A stretch of DNA of 64,000 nt from Erinaceus europaeus (Eukaryota; Chordata; Mammalia; Eulipotyphla; Erinaceidae): contig NC_080164.1 in the NCBI RefSeq assembly GCF_950295315.1, positions 109,388,447-109,452,446 of the forward strand. Direction: 5' to 3'. The position numbers and the translations under genes were made by a program. The notes beneath the pieces were generated by a model. The model saw only the letters and a list, made by a program, of their open reading frames with translations. It made no database searches and was not told where the DNA came from. Below are positions 20,641-31,429 of the stretch, piece by piece (within the stretch, counting starts at the first letter, position 1; each line of letters opens with the position of its first letter).

Positions 20641-20747
20641 AAATATAAAATTAAAAGAATATTCATTAAGTATGGTGAAGACCAATTCTAGACACAAAGT
20701 CCAGAAGTCTAGTCTCTTTCATTTCCCCCAGGTGTTTTCCAAGGTGT

Positions 20748-20820
20748 GTGCACACACATACACACACACACACACAAACACATGCATACACATATACACT
20801 CACGCACACACACATGCACA
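20748..20820. repeat. (CA)n-rich microsatellite, interrupted
   Basis: Imperfect ACAC repeat with AT and GC interruptions. Confidence 0.85.
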
Positions 20821-21064
20821 CAGGATCGTTGTTTAATACAACACAAAAGAGCACATATACCAAAAAACTAAGATATGACAAAACAGTGATTCAATGTTAA
20901 TCAATTATAAGAAATATGACTGGGCCATCTGCTTTACCATACCCAAAGCTCTTGTGTTTTGCTCCATGTTCATATTTTGAGCCCTAGAGTCCCATGAAGT
21001 TATGCTGCTTACAGTTCCTAAACTCACCTGCTACTCTTCTCTGCTGAGTGTACACACATTTCTA

Positions 21065-21870
21065 GTTTTTTTTCTAATTAGTGATTTAATATTGATTTAC
21101 AGAATTACGAGATAACAGGGGTACTGTACTGTTTTGACCACCAGAGTTCTTTATCCCCATTCCCTCCACTGGAAGCTACAGCAGTTCTCCCAAGGTAGCA
21201 GATATGGGTTAACCATTATTTCTATCTGTCTATATTTGTTTTTTAAATATTGTATTTACTTATTAATGAGGGGAGTAAGAGGAGAGAGAGAAAGAAGCAG
21301 ACATCACTCTAGTACATGTGCTGCCAGGGATGGAAAGCCGGTCCTTGTGCTAGAGAGACCATTGCTTTATCTACTGCGCCATCTCCTGGATCGCTATCTA
21401 TCTATATTTGTATGTACTTGTCCACTTTTTTCCTATGATCCCATCTTCTCTTCCTTTCCATGTCACACATACATCTATTACTACTTTCAAATGTCCCTTC
21501 CTTTTTCCTCTTTTCTCTCTGGGTTCTGATGGATTTGGAATTCAGAGCCCTCTGGTCATCTTCCCCCTACCACTTCTCCCCCACTGGAAATATGGACCAA
21601 AATTCTTTATGGGGTGCAGAAGGTAGGAGATCTGGCTTCTGTAATTACTTCTATGCTGGACATGGGTGTTGGCAGGTGGATGCATACCCCCAGCCTATTT
21701 CTATCTTTCCCTAGTGGGGTAGGGCTCTGGAGAGGTGAGGTTCCAGGACACACTGGTGAGGTCGTCTGCCTAGGGAAGTCAGGATGGAATAATAGTGGCC
21801 TCTGCAACTTGGTGGCTGAGGCTGTGAAAGTCGCAACTGTAGTTAGTGAATTTTGTTCAGCTCCATAGTC
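21065..21870 (-). repeat. R repeat, copy 3, long subfamily
   Basis: The reverse complement carries all R landmarks, including the extra internal segment of about 250 bp shared with copies at 35.5 and 50.2 kb. It starts with the fixed 3' end (AATTAGTGATTTAATATTGA) and extends into the 'ggctgaggctgtgaaag' region. It is split by an S3 insertion at 21243-21392. It is the only R copy on the minus strand. Confidence 0.8.
21243..21392 (-). mobile_element. S3 SINE inside R copy 3
   Basis: 'aatattgtatttacttatt', an AGAGAG-rich stretch, TGCTGCCAGGGATGGAAAGC, 'ctactgcgccatctcctgga'. Repeated CTATCTATATTTGT on both sides suggests a short TSD in the R sequence. Confidence 0.8.
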
Positions 21871-21879
21871 ATAGATATT

Positions 21880-22298
21880 TGTTGTGTAGGGGGGGGAGAA
21901 CATTTTTGTTCCCTGTCACTCCATGGTCATGCCTCCCTGAAGTCCTACCACTTCTAGTCTTTTCACAGCTGTTATTTTTCACTCTGATCCCTAACTCTTC
22001 TCACTGGGTTGCTAAGATGCTGATATGAATTGCTGGCAAGAAGTTTAGTTCCCCTATCATTTCAGTGAGGTTTCTTGATAAACTGATTTGAAGACTATGA
22101 CATTCTGCTTTAGTTCAGAATCGACTACAGTAGTAACATTGGCTACTGCAATACAGCAGCATGCAAAGTTCTTCAAATAAATAAATAAAATATAATAAAT
22201 AAATAATGCCCTCAAAAAGAAAATTGGGCTCAGTCTTTCTCCTCTCAATAGCCTGCAGGTATAGTTGGTCATGTAGACACTGAGGAAGAAAGTCTCAT
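21880..22298. other. Unassigned sequence with AATA-rich low-complexity patch
   Basis: No firm repeat identity. AATAAATAAATAAA-like repeats lie at 22178-22206. It could include the far 5' part of R copy 3. Confidence 0.35.
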
Positions 22299-22311
22299 AA
22301 AGACAAACTGG

Positions 22312-22576
22312 CCGGCTACTGGAGGCGGGGCTACGGAGCAGCAGCAGCTGTGTTCTCTCCTCTCTTCTCCCAGACCTTCCACCTTCTGCAACCCACAATG
22401 ACCTTGGGTCCATACTCCCAGAGGGATAAAGAATGGGGAAGCTATCAGGGGAGGGGATGGCATATGGAAATCTGGTGGTGGGAATTGTGTGGAATTGTAG
22501 CCCTCCTATCCTATGGTTTTGTTAATGTCTCCTTTTTTAAATAAAAAATAAAATATATAAAAATATAAAATTAAAA
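22312..22576 (+). repeat. R repeat, copy 4, with foreign GC-rich leader
   Basis: An insertion bounded by a perfect 13 bp TSD, AAAGACAAACTGG (22299-22311 and 22577-22589). The first about 62 bp (CCGGCTACTGGAGGCGGGGC through TCTTCTCCCAG) are GC-rich and absent from all other R copies. From ACCTTCCACCTTCTGCAACC on it is ordinary R, to the fixed 3' end and A-rich tail. The join falls at CCAG, also present in R (AGCCAGACC), so either splicing or template switching could explain it. Confidence 0.8.
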
Positions 22577-22591
22577 AAAGACAAACTGGGT

Positions 22592-22943
22592 GGGGGTCAG
22601 GCAGTAGCACAGCGGGTTAAGTGCAGGTGTAGCAAAGTGCAAGGTCCAGCATAAGGATCCCGGTTCGACCTCCAGGCTCCCCACCTGCAGGGGGGTCACT
22701 TCACAGGAAGTGAAGCAAGCCTGCAGGTGTCTATCTTTCTCTGCCCCCTCTGTTGTCCCCTCCTCTCTCCATTTCTCTCTGTCCTATCCAACAATGATGA
22801 CATCAATAACAATGATAATAATAACCACAACAATGATAAAACAACCAGGGCAACAAAAGGGAAAAAAATCCAGGAACAGTGGATTCATGGTGCAGGCACC
22901 AAGCTCCAGGAATAACCTTAGAGGCAAAAAAAAAAAAAACTTA
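22592..22943 (+). mobile_element. S1 SINE, full length
   Basis: Complete S1 with a poly(A) tail of 14 (22927-22939 region). The TSD, ACAAACTGGGT (22581-22591) and ACACACTGGGT (22944-22954), reuses the target of the R copy just upstream. Confidence 0.9.
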
Positions 22944-22957
22944 ACACACTGGGTTAG

Positions 22958-23120
22958 GGTGATGGTACATCTGATGTAGAGCATGTCACTGCATATAAGG
23001 ACTCAGGTTCAAGTCCTTGTCCCACACTTGGGATGTTTCCTGAGTAGTGGAGCACAGACTTCTTTCTCTTCCTCTCTCCATTTTCCTCCCCCCCCCTTTT
23101 TTCTGTCTCTTAGAAAAAAA
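22958..23120 (+). mobile_element. SINE, S2-like but diverged
   Basis: GATGGTACATCTGATGTAGA head, CAGGTTCAAGTCCTTGTCCC B-box region, CT-rich tail with a C tract (23089-23096). Confidence 0.6.
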
Positions 23121-23227
23121 GGAAAGAAAAGGAAACAATAAATGGTCACTGGGAAAGGTAAACTTATCATGCAGACTCTGTTCCCTTTATTTCTCTGTCT
23201 CTATTAAAAGGAGAATAAAAAAGTGGT

Positions 23228-23374
23228 GGTCCAGGAGGTGGCGCAGTGGTAAAGCTTTGGACTTTCAAGCATGAGGTCCCAAGATCGATCCCAGGCAGTA
23301 CATGTGCCAGAGTGATGTCTGGTTCTTTCTCTCTCCTCATATCTTTCTCATAAATAAATAAAATATTAAAAAAA
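23228..23374 (+). mobile_element. S3 SINE
   Basis: GGTCCAGGAGGTGGCGCAGT head (A-box-like), AGATCGATCCC (B-box-like), GTGCCAGAGTGATGTCTGGT, TCTTTCTCATAAATAAATAA tail. The short direct repeat AAAGTGG flanks it. A good reference copy of S3. Confidence 0.88.
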
Positions 23375-23378
23375 AAGT

Positions 23379-23652
23379 GGGGCCAGGCAGTGGCGCACCT
23401 GGTTCACCACAGACATTATAGTGAGCAAGGACTATATTATAAGTGACCAAGTTCAAGCCTCTGGCCCCAACCTGCAGGGGGAAAGCTTCATGAGTGGTGA
23501 AGCAGGGCTTCAAGTATCTCTCTATCTCTCTCTCCTTCCCCTTTCAACGTCTCTCTGTCTGTATCCAATAATAAATAAATAAATACTTTAAAAAAAAAAT
23601 TATTGCTGGGGACTGTGGCATCACAGTCCTGGCAGCAAAAAAATAAATAAAT
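23379..23652 (+). mobile_element. S2 SINE with an S1-like 3' remnant
   Basis: S2 head through AATAAATAAATAAATAC, then TTATTGCTGGGGACTGTGGC and CAGTCCTGGCAGC. This resembles the S1 3' domain in antisense, so two SINE pieces probably abut. Confidence 0.75.
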
Positions 23653-24520
23653 ATCATATATGAACACACCATATAACGTATACTTACTACAGTTCCGACA
23701 GATTATGATGACACACTTGTCTCAAATACTGAGATATTGCTATCTTCAAGGCTTCAACATGAAGCAACAATACAGCTTACAGTGAACTGAAGATACATAA
23801 GGAATTAACATGAGTAGTACACACTGGCCATTTAATTAAACCATAGATAATTATAAATATCCTGTCCCTTCTTTATTTCAAGTAAAATTATATCTAAAGT
23901 ATGTTTCATCTCATGCTAAGCTGCAAAAGACAATTCTGTGCTTTTGTCTTCATCAGTTTTAATCAAGGGTAAATAACCACCTTTACTTTTTCTCATGATG
24001 GTTTTTAAAGTAGGTCTCTCTTTGTACATTGCTTTGGTCTATTTATTATTCCATTTTAGTTCAAAAAATGAAACATCCAATTTGATGAAAGTCTACTTTA
24101 AAGTTGACAAGGAACGACAGTCCATGAGCAAAATGCTGAGACTCAAAGATACCCAGCTAGAATATTCTGCTCATATTGTGATGGCTTCATCATCTCTTTT
24201 AGATGTAGTTTCCCTCCAAATCTATAAACCAATGCATAGAGAATTACTATGTGCCTTAAACAATTATTTCTTTCACACCTGAAAATTAGTATTCATCTGT
24301 ATATTTTACCAAGTAAAACTTAGAACCTTCTAAAAGAAAACAAGTAGCTTGCATTCTGTGTGAAGTCTGTTTACGTTGAGGCAGATTCATATCCAGGAAA
24401 ATCTAAAGTAAGTACTTTATCAAGTTTACATTAATAACTTCAGAATTTGAACACACATATTTTGATTTTACTATGAAATGAGTCATCTAAAACAAATCCA
24501 TTCAATATTGCCATTTGATT
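23653..24520. other. About 870 bp without recognised repeats
   Basis: AT-rich. The longest ORF (23995-24282) shows no domain, no start context and no homology I recognise. Treated as non-coding. Confidence 0.5.
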
Positions 24521-24533
24521 AAAATGTATTCAT

Positions 24534-25423
24534 TAAGGGCAAAAGACTGGCATACTTTAACGGTAAATCTTTACTCACTATCAGGCCACCCCATCAGCTG
24601 GGGCCCTTGTCAGGGAGTCCTGAGATTCCCAAACAGACATGATGGGCCTAGACCTCGAATAAATCCCTCTCTCCATTGTTACTGGTCATCTCTATCACAA
24701 TCAACAAAACAGACCCCTCTGTGGACCTCCATAGGACCTTGCCCTCAACTTGGATCAACAATGGTAGATTGGGGCAGCTTGGAATGTTCCTACTGATGAC
24801 CACAGAATTCGAGGTTGGATCTACAGGGATGCAGAGGTCACATAGGCTCCTAAGCTAAATATGAGCCCCAGATCAGATCAAATCGATGGGGTTTACAATC
24901 ACCAATATTTATACACCTATCCCATATTTGGGAGCTACTCAGTTCCCATATCCAGCTTTCTGGTCCTTTTTCCAGCCATGATATCATGTCCCCAGTCAAT
25001 AACTAGAATCCACCTGCATATCAGATTGCAGGCTCAGGGAAAAACAAAACAAAAACTAGTATAGCAATGTGTCCTTTGGAATATAACCAAAATATGCCTA
25101 CTAGCTATCTATAAAATGAAGACCCCCGCAACTCTTCATCTACACTATTCCAGCCTTTAGGTTCATGATTATTCAACAACTTGTTTGGCTCTATATGTTA
25201 ATTCTTTTTTCAGTCACCAGGTTCCAGATGTTACCATGATGCCAACCAGACTTCCCTGGACAAACAACCCCACCAATGTGTCCTGGAGCTCCGATTTCCC
25301 AGAACACCACCCCACTAGGGAAAGAGAGGCAGGCTGAGAGTATGGATAGAACTATCGACACCCATGTCTCTTATCCTATGGTTTCTGTCAGTGTTTCTTT
25401 TTTATAAATAAATAATAAAAAAG
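24534..25423 (+). repeat. R repeat, copy 5 (890 bp, with TSD)
   Basis: One of the longest copies. It opens with TAAGGGCAAAAGACTGGC and contains ATGATGGGCCTAGACC, CCCATATTTGGGAGCTACTC, the CCACCAGGTTCCAGATGTTA block, and the 3' end. It lacks the central AAGCAATTACAG block near the end (internal deletion around 25360). Perfect 13 bp TSD AAAATGTATTCAT at 24521-24533 and 25424-25436. Confidence 0.88.
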
Positions 25424-25454
25424 AAAATGTATTCATGAGAAATGTATCATATTA

Positions 25455-25600
25455 TTTTTGTTACTCTATCCTTTTTATTTTTATTGAGGGGTTTAGTGCT
25501 TTACAGTGCAATCACTGACATATGCAACCATTTCATTATGTAATAGACCCCCCCTCCAATTTTTCTTCTTCTTCCTCCCCTAACACTGTTGCTGTAAACA
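25455..25600 (-). mobile_element. Old L1 3'-end fragment (tentative)
   Basis: 'ttattgaggggtttagtgc', 'tttacagtgcaatcactg' and 'caatttttcttcttcttcc' resemble an L1 3'UTR complement. Confidence 0.45.
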
Positions 25601-25604
25601 CACA

Positions 25605-25765
25605 AAGGTATTTTCACATGAATTAGGAAAGTAAGATACAACATTATATCTTAATGGTGGTATTATACATCATAAGACTTATATTCTAAAATTGAATGTT
25701 TCATGTTTAATTAATAGTATAGTATTCATTTTTGGCCTTGTAGTTCTAGGTAGCAGGAATACAAT
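25605..25765. other. No recognisable feature
   Basis: AT-rich spacer. Confidence 0.35.
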
Positions 25766-25769
25766 ACTG

Positions 25770-25945
25770 TAGGTTTTCTTAAAAAAAAAAAAAAAAAAAC
25801 ATGTATTTTTATTTGTTTCATTTTAATGAGAGAGCTATAGAGAGAGAGATCAGCACACTGCTCAGTTTTGGCTATGGTTGTGTGGGAGACTGGAGTTTCA
25901 AGCATAAAAGATTTTTTTTTTTTGCATAACCATTATACTGGCTCC
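25770..25945 (-). mobile_element. S4-type SINE, diverged
   Basis: A20-like tract, GAGAGAGAGATCAGCACACT, 'ttttggctatggttgtgtg', GCATAACCATTATACTGGCT. Confidence 0.65.
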
Positions 25946-26009
25946 TTTGCCAGAGGATATTGTTTCATTTGTCACCCTTATCAAGAACCAAGCAGACTGA
26001 CTTGATACT

Positions 26010-26300
26010 AGAACTTTAACATAAAGAAGATAGTCGGGTTTAACAGTGAAAAAATGAACAACTCAATTTAAAAAATGGCTACAAACCTGAATAGACAGTC
26101 TTCTAAAACAGATAATACGTATGGTCCACAGGCATAGGACAAATGCTCTACTTCACTTATCCTCAGAAAATGCAAATTAAAACCACATTGAGCTCCACCT
26201 CACACCATTAATGAAATAGGAAATGACAAGTGTTGAAAAAGATATGAAGAAAAAGGAACTCTGTTAAGCTTTTTGGTGAGGATGGCACCAAACTGCCTGT
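26010..26300 (+). mobile_element. Old L1 ORF2 3' region
   Basis: AATTTAAAAAATGGCTACAA, GCAAATTAAAACCACATTGA and CACCTCACACCATTAATG are classical L1 ORF2 C-terminal coding phrases, heavily mutated. The element resumes at 27030 after other insertions. Confidence 0.7.
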
Positions 26301-26710
26301 AAGAATAACCTGGAGAGACTGACAGCACAGGTCAGCATAATACCTGTAGCTGCCACTCAGCTTCCCTATATTCAGAACATGGGCTTTGATGCCTTTATCT
26401 TGGACGTTCACCAGTTTCGGTTAGAAAGAGTATAAGAAATTTTAACTTATTCAGCAGGTTTCCTGGCAGTGTCAGATAGTGAAGACTGTGACAGAGACCA
26501 GTTGCCAGAGTTTTGCTTTCTAGTAAGGTCTGTTACCAGTAAAGCTATCTTCGTCTGCTCCTAGGAGGTAATTGGCAATATAGAGAAGGAGAATCAAAAA
26601 GAACCAAGCTGAGACAAGGAAAAGTATGGCAGGGGCTACAATGGCCATAGTCTTGAAGATTAATCCAAAGTATCCCATCTTTCTCTGGTGTTAATAAAAG
26701 TAAAATATTT
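26300..26710. other. Mostly unassigned
   Basis: A possible worn SINE at 26310-26420 (GAGAGACTGACAGCACAGGT). The remainder is unassigned. The ORF fragments are not convincing. Confidence 0.35.
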
Positions 26711-26711
26711 T

Positions 26712-26995
26712 GGGAGTTAGGCAGTAACACAGTGTGTTAAGTGCATGTGCTGCACAGTACAAGGACCAGCATAAGGATCCCAGTTAGAGCCTCTGGCTCC
26801 CCACCTGCAGGGGAGTCACTTCACAGGCGGTGAAGCAGGTCTGCAGGTGTCTATCTTTCTCTCCCCCTCTCTGTCTTCCCCATCTCTTTACATTTCTCTC
26901 TGTCCTATCCAACAACAATGACATCAATAACAACAATAATAACTACAACAACAATAAAACAACAAGGGCAACAAAAGGGAATAAGTAAATATTTA
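26712..26995 (+). mobile_element. S1 SINE, variant lacking the 3' domain
   Basis: Normal head, CT and AAC-rich parts, but after GGGCAACAAAAGGGAATAAG it goes directly to AAATATTTAAAAC without the CTCCAGGAGCAGTGG...CCTGGAGG domain. A similar end occurs at 52.9 kb, suggesting a real subfamily. Confidence 0.85.
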
Positions 26996-27029
26996 AAACA
27001 AAAATATTCTAAAAAACAAAAAAAGGAGA

Positions 27030-27330
27030 AGCATCCCCATGTTCATAGGTATAGTGTTTACAATAGTCATAGAGTGGGAGTGGGGGCAGCCTAGATGCCT
27101 TCCAACAGATGACTGGCTTGAGAACTATCAAATATAGACTCAGTAGAAAAGCAGCTCCCAGTTAAAGATGTTATTGTATTCTTCAGTACAACAACGGGTG
27201 GAATTGGAGACAGATATGCTTAGAGAAATAAGGAGGTGAAAGGCAACTACTGGTGGCTTCATTTATATGTGAAATCTACAGAAATGAAACACACAAACTT
27301 GCAAAAAAAAATTAACTGTATCTAAGACTT
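27030..27330 (+). mobile_element. Old L1 3' end
   Basis: CCCCATGTTCATAGGTATAG, 'ccttccaacagatgac' and 'gtggcttcatttatatgtg' continue the old L1 begun near 26010. No intact ORF. Confidence 0.65.
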
Positions 27331-27437
27331 TTTTTGACAAATAGGGTGGCGCTACTATTGGAGTGGTGATGGGTGTGGTGTAGAATTAAACCCTGCAATT
27401 CTGTCATCTCACAAGCTACTATTAAATCACTAGTGAC

Positions 27438-27719
27438 TTTTTTTTTTTTTTTTTTTCCTCCAGGGTCATCACTGAAGCACGGTGATGACACTATGAATCC
27501 ACTGTGGCTGTCAGCCTTTTTTTTTTTTTAAGTTTATTGGACAGGACAGAGAGAAATTGACAAAGAAGAGAGAGATAGGGAGCGAGAAAGAGAGAGACCT
27601 GCAAGACTGCTTCACCGCTTGTGAAGTGTCCCGCTTACAGGAGAATGGGGCCTCAAAACCCAGGTCCTTAGGCTTAGTACTACATGCACTTAAATGGGTG
27701 CACCACTGTCTGGCCCCAT
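27438..27719 (-). mobile_element. S1-related SINE
   Basis: Antisense S1 3' domain (CTCCAGGGTCATCACTGAAG) followed directly by the AG-rich centre without the AAC stretch. The head ends 'ccactgtctggcccc'. Confidence 0.85.
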
Positions 27720-27763
27720 AACTTTTTTTTTTTTTTAAGGGCATTGCCTGTTTTCTGATTTTT

Positions 27764-27908
27764 TTTTTTAATTTTTTTTTTTATCTTTATTTCTTTATTG
27801 GTTAGAGAAAGCCAGAAATTGAGAGGAGGGAAGCTAGAGAGGGAAAGAGACAGAGAGACACCTGCAGACCTGCTTTGCCACTCGCAAAGCTTACCCCCTG
27901 CAGGTGGT
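27764..27908 (-). mobile_element. S2 SINE, 5' truncated
   Basis: Ends at the CCCCCTGCAGGTGG linker, so the head is absent. The short direct repeat TGTTTTCTGA flanks it (near 27749 and 27909). Confidence 0.8.
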
Positions 27909-27940
27909 TGTTTTCTGAGTTAATGAAAAGAATAGGACAA

Positions 27941-28260
27941 AGACCCCACCAATGTGTCCTGGAGCTCAGCTTCCCCAGAGACCCACCCTACTAGGGAAAG
28001 AGAGAGGCAGACTGGGAGTATGGACCGACCAGTCAACGCCCATGTTCAGCGGGGAAGCAATTACAGAAGCCAGACCTTCTACCTTCTGCAACCCTCAATG
28101 ACCCTGGGTCCATGCTCCCAGAGGGATAGAGAATGGGAAATCTACTGGGGAGGGAGTGGGATATGGAGATTGGGTGGTGGGAATTGTGTGGAGTTGTACC
28201 CCTCCTACCCTATGGTTTTGTTAATTAATCCTTTCTTAAATAAAAAAAATTAAAAAAAAA
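27941..28260 (+). repeat. R repeat, copy 6 (5' truncated, with TSD)
   Basis: Begins AGACCCCACCAATGTGTCCT and reaches the family 3' end and A tail. TSD AAAGAATAGGACAA flanks it (27927-27940 and about 28261-28274). Confidence 0.88.
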
Positions 28261-28274
28261 AAAGAATAGGACAA

Positions 28275-28630
28275 TGTACACGATGACATCAATGGTATAA
28301 ATAGAAGTCTTCACAGTTTTCCTTCTTAGGTAGAACCCCTGAAGCTAAGAAATAGGAAAGGATTGGGAATCTAAAAGAAAAAAAAGCTGCATTGATATAT
28401 GGAATTTTGTCCATGAAGTTCCTTTGTTCTACCTCTGAGCTACCTCTCAAGCTGCTTATCTTGATATATTCTTTTCAGGCACAGGAAGCACAGGGTTCAA
28501 GCCTCTAGGGAGAAGTCCACACCCACAGGACAGTGTCACAAAGGGCAGAGATGTAGATGAGCCTGAGACAGGGCTCCTGACAGTGCCCTGCTGATGTTCA
28601 ACCATTTGGAGGTAGAAAGATGCTCTGCTA
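28275..28630. other. No recognisable feature
   Basis: Non-repetitive by eye. No coding signal. Confidence 0.4.
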
Positions 28631-28649
28631 CAAGACAGAAACAGCTTCT

Positions 28650-28932
28650 TCTTCTCCTCCTCCTCCTCCTCCTTCTTCTTCTCCTTCTCCTTCTCCTTCT
28701 TCTTTTTCTTTTTCTTTTTCTTCTTATTATTTATCTTTATTTATTTATTGGATAGAGTTAGCCAGAAATTGAGAGGGGAATGGGGAGAGAGAAAGGGAGA
28801 GAGATGGACACCTGAAGCCTTACTTCATCACTTGCAAAGCTTTCCCCCTGCAGGTGGGGATTGGGGGCTCAAACCAGAGTGCTTGTGCACTGTAACATGT
28901 GTGCTCAACCAGGTTCACCACTACCCAGCCCC
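28650..28932 (-). mobile_element. SINE (S2 type) with CTT/CCT microsatellite tail
   Basis: The tail side is a TTC/TCC array (28650-28722). The body has the usual linker and head complements ('ccactacccagcccc'). AAGACAGAA near 28633 and 28933 is a likely TSD. Confidence 0.85.
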
Positions 28933-29064
28933 AAGACAGAAGCTTCTGACATAACCCTGGTTTCCAGAGCAAAAAACGTCATTTCTAGAGTCTCTCCAAA
29001 TGAACGTTTTAAAGATGCAATTATTTTGGACTAAGGATGGCAGTTACAAAAGAGCTTTTGCAGT

Positions 29065-29133
29065 ACATACAAATATTACATACAAATATTACTATGTCAA
29101 GAAGAGTACATACAAATATTACTATGTCAAGAA
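29065..29133. repeat. Small tandem duplication
   Basis: ACATACAAATATTACTATGT plus CAAGAA occurs at 29078-29103 and 29108-29133, with a partial unit at 29065-29077. Confidence 0.85.
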
Positions 29134-29356
29134 CCAGGGCTCAAGTCCTCCAGCCCTCACCTGCAGGGGGGAGGCTTCATGAGCTGTGAAGCAGGTCTGC
29201 AGGTGTCTCTGTTTCTCTCCTTCTGTACCTACTCTTCCCTTCTCAATTTCTTTCTGCCCTATCAAATAAAAGAAAGAGGGCAAAAGGAGGAAAATAGCCT
29301 CTTGAAAGGGTAGATTCATTGTCAGCCACTGAGCACCAGCAGTAACCCTGGTGGCA

Positions 29357-29389
<33 letters not shown>

Positions 29390-29395
29390 AAGTAA
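29134..29395 (+). mobile_element. SINE, head-truncated, S1-like
   Basis: Starts at the B box (GGGCTCAAGTCC) and contains the linker, CT-rich part, an S1-like 3' domain (GCACCAGCAGTAACCCTGG) and an (AG)n tail at 29358-29390. Confidence 0.8.
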
Positions 29396-29399
29396 AAAT

Positions 29400-29919
29400 A
29401 AAAGGGAACTATAATAATTTCTGATCTTCCACTTCCTACTTAAGACACATTACAATGTTTGAGTAAATGCAGCGAGTCTCTCCCAGGATACTTCCACACA
29501 GAAATTGCTCATTTTGAGAAATAACTTGTAGCTCTTAACATAACTTCTCAACTTGACTGATTGATTGGTTTGTTGGTTGACTGACTGATTAATAGAGACA
29601 CAGAGGTTAGAGTATTCCAACACATTCAGTTCCAGAATGTAATCTGAGAGCCCAGGTATGTAGACACTGAACTTAAGACAGAATCACACCCTGGAAGCTT
29701 AAAAATTATTTTCTTTTGAGGAGATTTCCATATAAAGCATGTTTAGTAAGCTATGAAATCATTCCCCAGTGCTAAATGTCCATGTCTCTAGGTCATTACT
29801 TATATAAGACAATCTCCACACCCCTGACTGTCAGGTTCAATCATGACTCTTTTGTTTCACAAGCTAGGAATGCCTGTTTGGAATTGTATATGTAGTAGTG
29901 ATCAACACTCTTTGCATAA

Positions 29920-29920
<1 letters not shown>
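29400..29920. other. No recognisable feature
   Basis: Non-repetitive by eye, with a GATT/GACT-rich patch near 29556-29595. Confidence 0.4.

Positions 29921-29922
<2 letters not shown>

Positions 29923-29990
<68 letters not shown>
29923..29990. repeat. (GT)n microsatellite, about 34 units
   Basis: Uninterrupted GT run. The apparent Cys-Val and Thr-His reading frames across it are artefacts. Confidence 0.98.
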
Positions 29991-29993
<3 letters not shown>

Positions 29994-30450
29994 GCTGTGT
30001 CTGCAGGGGGCTTCAGTGGAAAAGGCATCATGTCCCTGGGTCTGTATAGAACTGTCAGCCAGGGGAATGAGACCCTGAGAACTGTTTCCCTCTCCTTTTT
30101 CTGAGACAGAAATTGATGATGTCATTTGCCCAAGCAAAACACCACAGAGCTTCACCTTTGCTAAGGCACAGCCTGAGTTACCCCAGCTGTGCTCTGACTC
30201 TTCAGACAATCTAAATAAATATATATCACTGTCAAATGCCTTACTTTAGTCAAAGAATATTGATTGTATACCTCCAAAATTTAAGCTGTGAGCTAGAAAC
30301 TAGGTAGCTAACAGTAAACAATGTCTACAGAGAATTCTGAATTAACTAAGTTGGCCTCATATGCCACCAGGCCTGCAGATTTCTGCAGGTAGAACTAGCC
30401 CATTTGGGTCTATATAATGTCAATAAACACACAAAGTACTGTCTCTTGGT
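29991..30450. other. No recognisable feature
   Basis: Non-repetitive by eye. No domain in the open frames. Confidence 0.4.
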
Positions 30451-30454
30451 GCCC

Positions 30455-30540
30455 ACTTTTTTTTTTGCCACTAGGTTTATCATTGGGGTTCAGTACCTGC
30501 ATGACTCCACTATTCTACAGTCTCCTGTTAGATTTCAGGT
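30455..30540 (-). mobile_element. S1 3'-domain fragment
   Basis: 'tttgccactaggtttatc', TTGGGGTTCAGTACCTGCAT and ACTCCACTATTCTACAGTCT match the S1 3' domain complement. Confidence 0.65.
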
Positions 30541-30739
30541 AACAGAATTCAGTACCTGAGCTGAGGCACCAACCATCACTCTGTGCTCTGCACTGTATTC
30601 TCATTACTATGGCTCCTCGCTTCCATGTTGAACCTGATCACAAACAAACAGTCATAACTACAAATCTAGTTTTTGAACTTATCTGTTGAACACTCACCAC
30701 ATGTCAAGCACTATGGAGACACTAGGAATGGTGACCTTG

Positions 30740-30862
30740 GAAGCTTAAGCTCTGGATTCTCAAACAGGAGGTCCACAGTTCAGTCCCTAGTATCTCATGT
30801 GCCAGAGTGATGCTCTGGTTCTCTGTCTCTTTTTTCCTAAGTAAATTAATTAAGTAATTAAA
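30740..30862 (+). mobile_element. S3 SINE, diverged
   Basis: GGATTCTCAAACAGGAGGTC, CCACAGTTCAGTCCCTAG, ATGTGCCAGAGTGATGCTCT, A/T tail. Confidence 0.7.
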
Positions 30863-30909
30863 AGTACACTAGGAATACCTCTAGTAGTATATCAAACCCA
30901 TGGAAGCAC

Positions 30910-31090
30910 TCTCTTTAAAAAAATATTTTTATTTATTTATTATTGGATAGAGACAGGAAGAAATTGAGAGGGAAAAGAAATGAGAGACACCTGCAACCCT
31001 GTTTCATTACTTATGAAGCTTTCCCCCCCTCCAGATGGGGACCAGGGGCTTGAACCCAGGTCTTTGTGCATTATATGCAATCATTTTTTA
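30910..31090 (-). mobile_element. S2 SINE
   Basis: 'ttatttattattggatagag', the linker region with a C/T tract (31023-31030), and 'ccaggggcttgaacccagg'. The head is cut short. Confidence 0.82.
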
Positions 31091-31164
31091 GAGAAGTCCA
31101 GTTCCCAGGACTTTGCTTTTAGAATACTATTCCTGAAATGTGTGAGTATAAAGTGATCAAAATT

Positions 31165-31308
31165 TTGTAGAAAAGATTTGTTTTCATTTGATAAGACAGA
31201 AATTGAGAGGGAAGAAGCAGACAGAGGGGAAGCTTGGGCTTGAACCTGGGTCCTCTGACATGATACTCTGTGTGCTCAACTGAGCAGTGTAGACCACTGC
31301 CCAGCCTC
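31165..31308 (-). mobile_element. S2 SINE, internally deleted
   Basis: 'ggcttgaacctgggtcctc' and 'accactgcccagcc' identify the head. Part of the linker is missing. Confidence 0.7.
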
Positions 31309-31429
31309 TAAAGGCATCAGTGACATAGAAGGAAAATATTTGTTTGTTTTTTTCTTTTTAGTAGTACAGAGGCATTTGATGTGTAGTTCACTGTTTTCAG
31401 TCTTCATTTCAGATAAAGAAGGGGTTGTG

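Noticed and set aside
29840..30209. ORFs rich in Cys-Val or Thr-His (also at 51894-52144 and 52897-53232)
   Set aside because: They are readings of (GT)n or (CA)n microsatellites.
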